A stretch of DNA of 23,486 nt from JAZNUH01 sp045592225 (GCA_045592225.1 JAZNUH010000092.1:1-23486); one strand, 5' to 3'. Positions 8,257 to 15,946 are shown, counted from the stretch's first letter. The notes: generated from the sequence alone by a model not told the origin. Translations and numbers: made by a program.

Positions 8257-10226
8257 TTGTTCTCCTCAATCATACGGAGTAAATCCTCTTCCGAAATTAT
8301 GGTAATGCCAAGGTCTTCTGCTTTGGTAAGCTTGGAGCCTGCCTCTTCGCCTGCAAGGACGTAGTCGGTCTTTTTGGACACACTGCCCGAAACTTTGCCC
8401 CCCCACTCTTCAATAAGCTTTGATGCTTCACTTCTTGACATGGTGGGTAATGTTCCCGTAAGCACAAAGGTTTTGCCTGAAAACAGTTCTCCCGATGCAG
8501 TTGCAAGCGACATTGTGTTTATCCCTGCGCTACGCATTTTGTCAATGTTTTTCAGGGCATTTTCATCGGCAAAATAAGCCTTTATACTTGCCGCCATTTT
8601 ATCGCCTATTTCATCTACACTGCTTATATCCTCAGCACTTGCCGCCATAAGACTGTCAAGGTCACCGTAGTGCTTTGCCAGAAGACTTCCCGCGCGCTTA
8701 CCTATATGGCGTATGCCAAGGGCAAAAATAAGCGCCGCAAGGTCGCGCTGTTTGGAGTTTTCTATGGCATTTATAAGGTTTTCTGCACTCTTTTGACCCA
8801 TTTTATCTATCTCTGCAATCTGTTCAGCTTTGAGATAGTACAAATCACCCGTTTCGTGTATCAAATCATTTTCCATAAGCTTTGTAACAAGTGACGGTCC
8901 CAGACCTTCTATATCCATGGCATCACGGGATGCAAAATGAATTATGCGTCTTTCTGCCTGTGCTCCGCATCTGTCACCTACACAGCGGTATGCCGCCTCA
9001 TTTTCCTCGCGTATAACAGGTGCACCACACACAGGGCAGGCATCAGGCATAACAAAGTCATATTCCTCTCCGCTTCTCTTTTCGGGCAGGGATTTAACCA
9101 CCTCGGGTATAATATCTCCCGCCTTCTGGATTATAACTCTGTCTCCGATTTTTATGTCCTTACCGGTGATAAAATCAACATTGTGCAAGGTTGCACGGCT
9201 TACAGTTGTGCCTGCAATTCTCACAGGCTCAAGCACTGCATTGGGTGTAACCGCTCCCGTTCTGCCAACCTGTATTATAATATCCTTAAGGGTTGTTTCC
9301 TTCTGCTCAGGCGGGTATTTGTATGCCGCTGCCCATCGTGGATATTTAGATGTACTGCCAAGCATATTTCTTTGCTCAAGCGAGTTTATTTTTACAACTG
9401 CGCCGTCAATGTCATAGGGCAAAGAATCTCTGGAGTCACCAATTTCACCTATTCTTTTTATAACCCCCTCCATACCGTCACACACATCATACGGAATAAC
9501 CTTAAAGCCAAGCTCTGTCAGAATATCAAGTGATTCTGCGTGTGTGGAGTAAGAAATACCTTCCGCCGCCTGAATATTAAACACAAAAATATCAAGCTGA
9601 CGGGATGCGGTAATACTCGGGTCAAGTTGCTTGAGCGAGCCTGCCGCTACGTTTCTGGGGTTTGCAAAAAGACTCTTGCCTTCCCTTTCCCGCTGCTCGT
9701 TCAGGGAATAAAACACCTTTCTCTGCATAAACACTTCACCTCGCACCTCAAGGTAAGGCACAGGTGAATTAAGTCTTAAAGGCACAGAGCGTATAGTTTT
9801 AATATTTGCGGTAACATCCTCGCCTTCCACTCCGTTACCTCTTGTTGAGCCACGTACAAACATTCCGTCGCGGTATTCAAGAGATACAGACAAGCCGTCA
9901 ATTTTGGGTTCAACCGAATATTCGAATTTACCGTCTATTGAGCCTTTCATTCTTTTGTCAAACTCATACAGCTCATCATAGGAAAAAACGTCGTTAAGAC
10001 TTTCCATGGGAACTGTGTGTATAACAGTTTTAAAACCGGGCAAAGGCTCACCGCCCACCCTTTGCGTTGGCGAATCGGGTGTTACAAGCTCCGGATGCTC
10101 TTTTTCCATGCGTTTAAGCTCACCCATAAGCTTATCATACTCAAAGTCGCTTATGGTTGGAGTGTCCAGAACATAATACATTTTACTGTGATAATTTATA
10201 ATATCGCGAAGTTCATTTATATCCAT
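8253..10226 (-). CDS. ligA: NAD-dependent DNA ligase
   Basis: LigA joins Okazaki fragments and repair nicks using NAD+. Domains in order: Ia (YYxLDxPxISDxEYD type), adenylation with active-site Lys in EPKIDG (Lys108 from the chosen start), OB fold, a Cys4 zinc finger (CPVC...CVGDRC), helix-hairpin-helix repeats, and a C-terminal BRCT domain (GKTFVLTGTLPTMSR...). I chose the ATG at 10226 (657 residues), 7 bases after AAGGAAGGT (10234-10242). The longer frame begins at a TTG at 10265, which would lie upstream of the predicted transcription start. It is the first gene of a five-gene unit with ttcA, galU, ispE and spoIIR. Confidence 0.98.
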   Translation of the reverse strand: MDINELRDIINYHSKMYYVLDTPTISDFEYDKLMGELKRMEKEHPELVTPDSPTQRVGGEPLPGFKTVIHTVPMESLNDVFSYDELYEFDKRMKGSIDGKFEYSVEPKIDGLSVSLEYRDGMFVRGSTRGNGVEGEDVTANIKTIRSVPLRLNSPVPYLEVRGEVFMQRKVFYSLNEQREREGKSLFANPRNVAAGSLKQLDPSITASRQLDIFVFNIQAAEGISYSTHAESLDILTELGFKVIPYDVCDGMEGVIKRIGEIGDSRDSLPYDIDGAVVKINSLEQRNMLGSTSKYPRWAAAYKYPPEQKETTLKDIIIQVGRTGAVTPNAVLEPVRIAGTTVSRATLHNVDFITGKDIKIGDRVIIQKAGDIIPEVVKSLPEKRSGEEYDFVMPDACPVCGAPVIREENEAAYRCVGDRCGAQAERRIIHFASRDAMDIEGLGPSLVTKLMENDLIHETGDLYYLKAEQIAEIDKMGQKSAENLINAIENSKQRDLAALIFALGIRHIGKRAGSLLAKHYGDLDSLMAASAEDISSVDEIGDKMAASIKAYFADENALKNIDKMRSAGINTMSLATASGELFSGKTFVLTGTLPTMSRSEASKLIEEWGGKVSGSVSKKTDYVLAGEEAGSKLTKAEDLGITIISEEDLLRMIEENK

Positions 10227-10251
10227 TTTACATACCTTCCTTATCTTATAT

Positions 10252-10281
10252 ATTTTACTATACAAGGTAATGATATGTAAA
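10252..10281 (-). promoter_or_regulatory. Sigma-A-type promoter for the ligA operon
   Basis: On the - strand, TTTACA (10276-10281) and TAAAAT (10252-10257) are 18 bases apart. Transcription would start near 10245, giving a leader of about 20 bases before the ligA ATG. The match is moderate. Confidence 0.5.
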
Positions 10282-10303
10282 GCCTTTTTTATTTTTTGGC
10301 ATG

Positions 10304-10327
10304 AAAAAAAGCCATCAGAAAGATGGC
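10304..10327 (-). terminator. Intrinsic terminator after the four-CxxC protein gene
   Basis: On the - strand, GCCATC (10322-10327 side) and GATGGC form a stem with a 5-base loop followed by seven T (10310-10304). It closes the sigH-tRNA unit before the ligA promoter. Confidence 0.88.
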
Positions 10328-10365
10328 TTTTTGTTTGTTCCCACGTATAACCTCAAAGCGAGAGA

Positions 10366-10635
10366 TTACTTGTGATTTGCGAAACATTCGCTGCAGTAGA
10401 TGGGTCTGTCGTTCTTGGGCAGGAAAGGTACCTTTGCTTCCTTACCACAATCTGCACATATTGCTGTGTGCATTTCACGATTTTCGCGAGCAGCCTGTTT
10501 TCTCTGAACGCGGCATTCTTTACAACGTAAAGGCTCGTTCTGGAAACCCTTTTCTGCGTAGAATTCCTGTTCACCAGCTGTGAATACGAATTCTGCTCCG
10601 CAATCCTTGCATACTAATGTTTTGTCTTCGAACAT
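10366..10635 (-). CDS. Small zinc-ribbon protein with four CxxC motifs
   Basis: This 89-residue protein has four CxxC pairs at C9/C12, C38/C41, C60/C63 and C81/C84, enough for two zinc ribbons. The N-terminal block LVCKDCGAEFVFTAGEQEFY with LRCKECR matches the probable zinc-ribbon (zf-trcl) family; the C-terminal block CADCGKEAKVPFLPKNDRPIYC is the CxxC-x17-CxxC type seen in many small clostridial and phylum-level conserved proteins. The ATG is preceded by GTGAGGGG. It lies downstream of sigH, tRNA-Gly and the tRNA-like element with no terminator between, so it is probably co-transcribed. The function is unknown; nucleic acid binding or a ribosome-associated role is possible but unproven. Confidence 0.88.
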   Translation of the reverse strand: MFEDKTLVCKDCGAEFVFTAGEQEFYAEKGFQNEPLRCKECRVQRKQAARENREMHTAICADCGKEAKVPFLPKNDRPIYCSECFANHK

Positions 10636-10663
10636 AAAATGATCCCCTCACTTTGAATTTTGT

Positions 10664-10732
10664 TGACCCCTATCGGAATTGAACCAAACCTTTCGCACAC
10701 CTTGCACGATTGCTCACCAGAGCTACAGGGCA
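10664..10732 (-). pseudogene. Degenerate tRNA-like element next to tRNA-Gly
   Basis: This 69-base stretch keeps several tRNA marks: TAGCTC at the D-arm start, a GCTC/GAGC D stem with only a 4-base loop, a 5-bp anticodon-like stem with wobble pairs, and a T-arm core GGTTCAATTCC. The acceptor ends pair poorly (5 of 7, including wobbles), the base at position 33 is A instead of the universal U, and the 3' end is A-ACA rather than CCA. It starts 6 bases after the CCA of tRNA-Gly. It cannot be a normal decoding tRNA. It could be a decayed copy, or a retained pseudo-tRNA with another role. Confidence 0.5.
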
Positions 10733-10738
10733 TATTTA

Positions 10739-10812
10739 TGGAGCGGGTAACGGGAATCGAACCCGCACAGCCGGCTTGGGAAGCCGGAACTCTGCCTTTG
10801 AGCTATACCCGC
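10739..10812 (-). tRNA. tRNA-Gly (anticodon CCC)
   Basis: The full cloverleaf can be drawn: acceptor GCGGGTA/TACCCGC (7 bp), D stem GCTC/GAGT, anticodon stem CCGGC/GCCGG with loop TTCCCAA (anticodon CCC, reading GGG), T stem GCGGG/CCCGT with loop TTCGATT, discriminator T, and an encoded CCA (10739-10741). The mature 5' end lies one base after the sigH stop codon, and no separate promoter is visible between them. The tRNA is therefore probably cut out of the sigH transcript. Confidence 0.97.
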
Positions 10813-10813
10813 A

Positions 10814-11458
10814 TCACTTAAAGTTAGCTATGTACTTTTCCAGCTTGCGTTTTATGCGCTGCAATGCATTATCTATAGCCTTAGGCTCTCTGCCTAAAAC
10901 ACTGCCTATATCCTGATAGGATTTGCCCTGAAGGTAAAGGGACAGCACTCTGCATTCAAATGTGCTGAGTATTTCGTCCATTTTCAGGTGTATATCCTCA
11001 AACTGCTCCCTGTTTATCATTATCTCTTCAGGGTTTACAGTTGTTTTATCCTCTCCCAGAACATCCATAAGGGTGGTTTCATACTCCTCGTCATAAAGAG
11101 GTCTGTTAAGGGATATGTAGGTGTTAAGAGGCATATGCTTCTGTCGTGTTGCTGTTTTAATAGCTGTAATAATCTGACGTGTTATACAAAGCTCTGCAAA
11201 AGCTTTAAAGCCCGACTGCTTGTCAGGTGAATAGTCACGCACTGCTTTGAAAAGACCAATCATTCCTTCCTGAATTACATCTTCCCTGTCAGCACCCACA
11301 AGAAAATATGTTCTTGCGCGACGGCGTACAACACTGCTGTATTTGTTCATAATACGTTCAGTTGCCATTACATCGCCTTTTTGTGCCAGCAAAACAACTT
11401 CTTCATCGCTCATCGCCTTTAAATTTTCTAAAGTATAGTCATTACCTGTTTCAACCAT
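10814..11458 (-). CDS. sigH: RNA polymerase sporulation sigma factor SigH
   Basis: Sigma-H drives early stationary-phase and sporulation genes. The 214-residue protein has sigma-70 region 2 (ERIMNKYSSVVRRRARTYF, then GADREDVIQEGMIGLFKAVRDY) and region 4 (STFECRVLSLYLQGKSYQDIGSVLGREPKAIDNALQRIKRKL) in the arrangement and length of SigH. The ATG follows AAAAGGAGGT (11467-11476). A perfect sigma-A promoter lies upstream. In Bacillus sigH is followed by rpmG-secE-nusG; here it is followed at one base by tRNA-Gly and then a small zinc-ribbon gene. Confidence 0.95.
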   Translation of the reverse strand: MVETGNDYTLENLKAMSDEEVVLLAQKGDVMATERIMNKYSSVVRRRARTYFLVGADREDVIQEGMIGLFKAVRDYSPDKQSGFKAFAELCITRQIITAIKTATRQKHMPLNTYISLNRPLYDEEYETTLMDVLGEDKTTVNPEEIMINREQFEDIHLKMDEILSTFECRVLSLYLQGKSYQDIGSVLGREPKAIDNALQRIKRKLEKYIANFK

Positions 11459-11505
11459 TTATAATGACCTCCTTTTGAAAATAAAGGTAATTACACAACA
11501 CGACT

Positions 11506-11534
11506 ATTATATGATATCAAAATAATTTTGTCAA
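11506..11534 (-). promoter_or_regulatory. Perfect-consensus sigma-A promoter for sigH
   Basis: On the - strand, TTGACA (11529-11534) and TATAAT (11506-11511) are 17 bases apart, matching consensus at every position. The spacer contains the 8-bp palindrome TGATATCA directly before the -10 element. Confidence 0.88.
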
Positions 11535-11574
11535 GGAAAATTAAAAAAAAGAAATTTAAAAACCAAACAACATC

Positions 11575-11607
11575 AAAAAAGCGGTGTAAAAATCTTTTTT
11601 ACACCGC
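11575..11607 (-). terminator. Intrinsic terminator after potA
   Basis: A stem of up to 12 bp (GCGGTGTAAAAA 11581-11592 with TTTTTACACCGC 11596-11607) is followed on the - strand by six T. It lies directly after the potA stop codon and ends the polyamine transporter operon. Confidence 0.9.
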
Positions 11608-11613
11608 CCTGCG

Positions 11614-12663
11614 TTATTCGTCCCGGCTTTTTTTCATAACATGTATGTCATTCGGGTAAATATTAAGTCCTACCTGTGTGCCCGGCTCTTCCATAAGGGT
11701 ACTGTGAATTTTCCATTCGGTATCCCCTGCTTTAACAGCCATTTCATAATGCACGCCCTTAAAGAATACGCTTTGCACTACACCCTCGAGCATTCCCTCG
11801 CCCGATGGTACAAGCTTTATATCCTCGGGTCTTATTACAATGTCAACGTCCTCGTCTTTTTCAAAGCCCTTGTCAACGCATTCAAAAGTGCGTCCCTCAA
11901 AGGTAACCTTGTAGTCCTCATTCATTACACCGTCAACAATATTGCTTTCACCTATGAAGCGTGCAACAAATCTGTTCTGCGGTTCATTATATATGTCAAC
12001 AGGCGTACCTATCTGCTGGATTTTTCCCTGTGTCATAACCACAATTGTGTCACTCATTGTAAGAGCCTCTTCCTGATCGTGAGTTACATATATAAAGGTT
12101 ATCCCCAACGATTTTTGCAGGTTTTTAAGCTCCATCTGCATTTCCTGTCTGAGCTTTAAATCAAGTGCACCTAAAGGCTCGTCAAAGAGCAATACCTCCG
12201 GTTCGCAAACAACTGCACGTGCTATCGCCACTCTCTGCTGCTGTCCGCCCGACAAGGAGTTTGGCATACGCTTTTCATATCCGGGCAAGTTAACAAGCTT
12301 AAGCGCCCATTTTACCTTTTCACGTATTTTGTCCTCAGGCATTTTTTTAATGCGCAGTCCAAAAGCAATGTTCTCATAAATATTCATATGAGAAAATAAC
12401 GAATACTTCTGGAACACCGTGTTAAAGTTGCGTTTGTTGGGCGGTATTGCACCAATATCCTCGCCCTTATACAAAACCTCGCCTTTGTCCGGAGTTTCAA
12501 ATCCGCCTATAATACGCAGAGTTGTGGTTTTACCGCAACCGCTGGGTCCCAGCAGAGTGAGAAATTCATTTTCTCGTATATACAGATTAAAATTATCAAG
12601 TACAGGTTGGTCACCGTCAAAGGATTTTGAAATACCAACCAAATCAATAATATGCTTGCTCAA
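11614..12663 (-). CDS. potA: Spermidine/putrescine ABC transporter ATPase
   Basis: PotA powers the polyamine importer from the cytoplasmic side. The 349-residue protein has Walker A GPSGCGKTT (39-47), the Q-loop in NTVFQKYSLF, signature LSGGQQQR, Walker B VLLFDEPLGALD, the switch histidine in YVTHDQEEAL, and a C-terminal TOBE-type domain. I chose the TTG at 12663, 8 bases after GGGAGG, because the longer frame begins with a GTG inside the potD coding region without a ribosome binding site. It is the last gene of the operon, unlike the common potABCD order, and is followed by a strong terminator. Confidence 0.94.
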   Translation of the reverse strand: MSKHIIDLVGISKSFDGDQPVLDNFNLYIRENEFLTLLGPSGCGKTTTLRIIGGFETPDKGEVLYKGEDIGAIPPNKRNFNTVFQKYSLFSHMNIYENIAFGLRIKKMPEDKIREKVKWALKLVNLPGYEKRMPNSLSGGQQQRVAIARAVVCEPEVLLFDEPLGALDLKLRQEMQMELKNLQKSLGITFIYVTHDQEEALTMSDTIVVMTQGKIQQIGTPVDIYNEPQNRFVARFIGESNIVDGVMNEDYKVTFEGRTFECVDKGFEKDEDVDIVIRPEDIKLVPSGEGMLEGVVQSVFFKGVHYEMAVKAGDTEWKIHSTLMEEPGTQVGLNIYPNDIHVMKKSRDE

Positions 12664-12683
12664 ATTTTTATCCTCCCGTATTT

Positions 12684-13727
12684 TTAGAAAGATGCCAGAT
12701 ATTCTGTCCACACCTTATCATAAAGCTGTGTGCCTTCCTGACCAAGATAAATATATACCTCTGTATCTTCAAGGCGTGCCGCCGTAGGATATGCAAAGGA
12801 ATTTTTCACCTCGGGCTCAAGTGCCTCATACGCACCTGTATGAGGTGTTGAATATCCTATTTCCTCGCAGTTTCGAAGTGCAATTTCTGTTTCACACATA
12901 AAGTTTATAAACTTTTCTGCAATTTCCTTGTTGGGTGAAGACGCAGGAATTACCATTGAGTCAAAAAACAGGTTTGTTGTTTCTTCGGGAATGGCAAATG
13001 CAAGGTCGGGATTTTCACTGATGCAGTATGCCGCATCGCCTGAATACATAAGAGCAATTGCCGCTTCCCCTGCTATCATTTTATCCATACCCTCGTCGCC
13101 TACTCTGCCGAGAATAACATCCTTTTGTGCAACAAGCTTGTTCTTTGCTTTTTCAAGTTCTGCGGGATTTGTGCTGTTAAAGGAATATCCCAGACTGCAA
13201 AGTGCAACACCGAGCGCATCACGCACATCGTTTTTCATAAGTATATCATTTTTATATTTGTTTGAGAAAAGAATATCCCATGTAAACTTTGATTCCGAAA
13301 CCTTTGTTTTATCATAGAGTATACCAAGTGTGCCCCACATATAGGGAACAGAATACTCATTGTTCGGGTCAAATTCCATATTCTTGTACTTATCATCTAT
13401 AAGTGAATAATTGGGTATATTGTCAAAATTAAGCTTTGCCAGCATACCTTCCGAGATAAGGCGGGATATCATGTAATCAGAGGGAATTAAAACGTCATAA
13501 ACCGCCTGTCCGCTTGTAATCTTTGTGTACATGGTTTCATTTTCGGGATATGTTTCATAATTTACTTTTATATCCGGATATTGTGCCTCAAAATCATCAA
13601 AGATACTTTCGTCTATATATTCACCCCAGTTATAGACGTTGAGAACAGTTTTTCCACTGTCATTTGAACATGCGGGAAGCACTGAAACCATAAGTAAAAG
13701 ACTAAGCAAAATTGCGATTTTTTTCAT
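12684..13727 (-). CDS. potD: Spermidine/putrescine ABC transporter substrate-binding lipoprotein
   Basis: This is the extracellular binding protein of the importer, tethered to the membrane as a lipoprotein. The 347-residue product has a signal peptide with lipobox LPAC (Cys20) and begins its mature part with LNVYNWGEYIDESIFDDFE, typical of PotD/PotF. The ITSGQAVYDVLIPSDYM and VPYMWGTLGILYD blocks are also family hallmarks. The ATG follows AGGAGA, 11 bases after the potC stop. Whether it prefers spermidine or putrescine cannot be told by eye. Confidence 0.95.
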   Translation of the reverse strand: MKKIAILLSLLLMVSVLPACSNDSGKTVLNVYNWGEYIDESIFDDFEAQYPDIKVNYETYPENETMYTKITSGQAVYDVLIPSDYMISRLISEGMLAKLNFDNIPNYSLIDDKYKNMEFDPNNEYSVPYMWGTLGILYDKTKVSESKFTWDILFSNKYKNDILMKNDVRDALGVALCSLGYSFNSTNPAELEKAKNKLVAQKDVILGRVGDEGMDKMIAGEAAIALMYSGDAAYCISENPDLAFAIPEETTNLFFDSMVIPASSPNKEIAEKFINFMCETEIALRNCEEIGYSTPHTGAYEALEPEVKNSFAYPTAARLEDTEVYIYLGQEGTQLYDKVWTEYLASF

Positions 13728-13738
13728 TTATCATTCTC

Positions 13739-14515
13739 CTATCTGTTTTGTTTTTTCTTTTTACTGTCCTTAAAATTAATAATAAACAGTAGTATAAGTA
13801 CGATACCGAACATTATTGACGACAGCGCATAATTTTCGGGCTTAACACCTGTTTTGGATGTATATACCAGAATGGAAATGTTCTGTATTCCCTTACCGGT
13901 ATTGAAAAAGCTTATTACAAAGTCATCAATGGACAAGGTAAGCGACATGAGAAAGCCGGAAACTACTGCCGGCATTATATCGGGCAAAGTGATGCGCCAG
14001 AAGGTATACCAGGCACTTGCGCCAAGATCCTGTGCCGCCTCATATACACTGCCGTTTAACTGTTGAAGCTTTGGCAGCACCGAAAATATTACGTAGGGTA
14101 TGCAAAAGGCTATGTGTGACAGCAGCAGCGTACCAAACCCAAGCTCTACGTGTAATGCCGTAAACATTATCATGAGTGAAACACCGGTTACGATATCTGA
14201 ATTCATCATGGGAATATATGATAAATTCAGCGCTGTACTTTTAAACAAGGCATTGCTTTTATGCAATCCGATTGCCGCCATGGTTCCTATAACTGTGGAA
14301 ACAAGTGCTGCAATTATTGCCACCACTATGGTTGTGGTAAGCGCGTCCATAGTATCGGTGTTGTTAAACAGTTCAACATACCATTTAAGCGAAAAGCCTC
14401 CCCACTTACCACGGGATTTTGCACCGTTGAATGAGAATACCACCAATGTAAGAATGGGCAGGTAGAAAAATAAAAGTACAAGGTAAAAATAAATTTTCTT
14501 TAAAACCGTTTTCAT
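13739..14515 (-). CDS. potC: Spermidine/putrescine ABC transporter permease PotC
   Basis: This is one of the two membrane subunits of the importer. The 258-residue product has about six membrane helices and the EAA loop EAAQDLGASAWYTFWRITLP, which contacts the ATPase. The N-terminus (YFYLVLLFFYLPILTLVVFSFN) is typical for PotC. Its ATG overlaps the potB stop by one base (tgATG), with GGAGG 13 bases upstream inside potB. The KKKKQNR end is a cytoplasmic basic tail. Confidence 0.94.
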   Translation of the reverse strand: MKTVLKKIYFYLVLLFFYLPILTLVVFSFNGAKSRGKWGGFSLKWYVELFNNTDTMDALTTTIVVAIIAALVSTVIGTMAAIGLHKSNALFKSTALNLSYIPMMNSDIVTGVSLMIMFTALHVELGFGTLLLSHIAFCIPYVIFSVLPKLQQLNGSVYEAAQDLGASAWYTFWRITLPDIMPAVVSGFLMSLTLSIDDFVISFFNTGKGIQNISILVYTSKTGVKPENYALSSIMFGIVLILLFIINFKDSKKKKQNR

Positions 14516-15336
14516 CAGGGCATGCTCACCTCCGGTTCATCCGAGAATTTATTAACCAGCCACATACAAATGAGTACTACCAGCATTACAATAATTGAAA
14601 TTGCCGCACCAAAGCCCCAGTTGTTTGCTTTGGTAAACTGCTGTTCAATAATATCACCGATGAGAACAACGTTACCGCTGCCCAGAAACTGCGATATTAC
14701 AAAGGTTGTAACACCGGGTACAAAAACCATTGTCACACCCGATACGATACCGGGCACACTCAAAGGAAGGATTATTTTTGCAAACCTTATAATGCTGTTA
14801 CCACCCAGGTCAGATGCCGCCTCTAAAATATTTTTGGGTATTTTCATAATGGAATTGTATATCGGGAAAATCATATAGGGCATAAAGTTATAAACCATAC
14901 CAAATACAACTGCCGATTCGTTACCTAAAAAAGTAACTCGCTCCATTCCCATAGCCTGAAGCACGGTGTTTATTACGCCCGAGCCTTCGAGTAACGTAAG
15001 CCACGCATATGTACGGAGCAGAAAGTTCATCCACATAGGCGCTACAAGCAATATCATAAGCAGGGTTTTCTTTTTAAAGGTATCCCCCGCCAATATCAGC
15101 GCGACAGGATAACCCAGCAACAAACAAAACACCGTTGCTATAAGCGACAGATATAAGGACCTTAAAAGTATCCTTATAAAATCAGGGCTCATAAACGATA
15201 TGAAATTATCAAGTGTAAAGCCGCCTGTTTTATCTGTAAACGCATACCATACTATAAGCAGCAAGGGTATGAGAATAAGCATTACCAGCCATAGTATAAA
15301 TGGAAAAAGTATTGAAAATTTTAAAACCTTTTTCAT
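14515..15336 (-). CDS. potB: Spermidine/putrescine ABC transporter permease PotB
   Basis: This is the second membrane subunit, 273 residues, with about six helices. It shows the EAA loop EAASDLGGNSIIRFAKIILP and the PotB-like stretch NFLLRTYAWLTLLEGSGVIN, which is conserved in PotB and PotH. The ATG follows AGGAGA by 6 bases. It lies 16 bases after the XRE-cupin regulator gene and overlaps potC by one base, so expression should follow the regulator's promoter. Confidence 0.94.
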   Translation of the reverse strand: MKKVLKFSILFPFILWLVMLILIPLLLIVWYAFTDKTGGFTLDNFISFMSPDFIRILLRSLYLSLIATVFCLLLGYPVALILAGDTFKKKTLLMILLVAPMWMNFLLRTYAWLTLLEGSGVINTVLQAMGMERVTFLGNESAVVFGMVYNFMPYMIFPIYNSIMKIPKNILEAASDLGGNSIIRFAKIILPLSVPGIVSGVTMVFVPGVTTFVISQFLGSGNVVLIGDIIEQQFTKANNWGFGAAISIIVMLVVLICMWLVNKFSDEPEVSMP

Positions 15337-15352
15337 TTCTTATCTCCTGTAT

Positions 15353-15895
15353 TTAAAAACTTGGGGGTGATGACACCCATAATACCTTCGCCTCGGATTT
15401 ACCGGCATTTTTTATTTTGTGGGGTGCTTTAGGCTGAAAATAAAAGCTTTCGCCCTTTTTGACCTTATATTGTCTGTCCCCCAACACCAGAATAATGTTA
15501 CCCGAAAGAATATAACCGAATTCTTCACCCTCGTGGGGGGATTCAATTGCCGTTTCGGCACCTGCCGCAAGGGTAACCGCAATAGGCTCCATCTCGTTTT
15601 TTTGAGCATCGGATACAAGCCAGTCGATTTTATACTGTTCTTCTTCAAACACCTTCGCAATTACATCCTCGGATTTATATACTATTTTTTCTTCCTGCAG
15701 GTCATTGAAAAACTCGTTAAAGTTAGTTCCCAGACAGTAAAGTATATCCTCCAGTGTAGAAAGGGATGGAGATGTCAAATCCGCCTCAAGTTGGGAAATA
15801 AACCCCTTTGAAAGGTCACATCTGTTACCCAGCTCTGCCTGTGTTAAGTTGTTTTTTTGCCTCAGGTTACGAAGCTTATCGCCTATCTTAATCAT
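15353..15895 (-). CDS. XRE-family regulator with C-terminal cupin domain (PuuR-like)
   Basis: This 180-residue protein has an N-terminal helix-turn-helix of the XRE type (residues about 5-60: LRNLRQKNNLTQAELGNRCDLSKGFISQLE) and a C-terminal cupin (about 105-178, with HEGEEFGYILSGNIILVLGD and FYFQPKAPHKIKNAG). Proteins of this build often sense small amines or amino acids, as PuuR does. It heads the polyamine transporter operon, 16 bases before potB, so it is most likely its local, self-controlling regulator. The ATG follows GGAGG (15901-15905 region). A dyad in the promoter may be its operator. Confidence 0.92.
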   Translation of the reverse strand: MIKIGDKLRNLRQKNNLTQAELGNRCDLSKGFISQLEADLTSPSLSTLEDILYCLGTNFNEFFNDLQEEKIVYKSEDVIAKVFEEEQYKIDWLVSDAQKNEMEPIAVTLAAGAETAIESPHEGEEFGYILSGNIILVLGDRQYKVKKGESFYFQPKAPHKIKNAGKSEAKVLWVSSPPSF

Positions 15896-15917
15896 ATCCG
15901 CCTCCGGGATTAAAGAT

Positions 15918-15945
15918 AATATACAAAAAGTTTAATGATTGTAAA
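15918..15945 (-). promoter_or_regulatory. Proximal promoter candidate for the polyamine operon
   Basis: On the - strand, TTTACA (15940-15945) and TATATT (15918-15923) are 16 bases apart. The -35 element is inside the GTTTA-N7-TAAAC dyad, which would suit repression. Confidence 0.45.
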
Positions 15946-15946
15946 C
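15930..15946. promoter_or_regulatory. Inverted repeat, candidate XRE-cupin operator
   Basis: GTTTA (15930-15934) and TAAAC (15942-15946) form a perfect 5-bp dyad with a 7-base centre. The dyad overlaps the proximal -35 and lies just downstream of the distal -10. Such 17-bp dyads are typical in size for XRE-family dimers; binding is inferred. Confidence 0.4.

Noticed and set aside
8937..9533. 198-residue open frame on the + strand inside ligA
   Set aside because: It is an antisense shadow of the conserved ligA coding region, with no promoter or ribosome binding site.
12664..12711. Longer potA frame starting with a GTG inside potD
   Set aside because: No ribosome binding site; the TTG at 12663 lies 8 bases after GGGAGG and gives an N-terminus typical of PotA.
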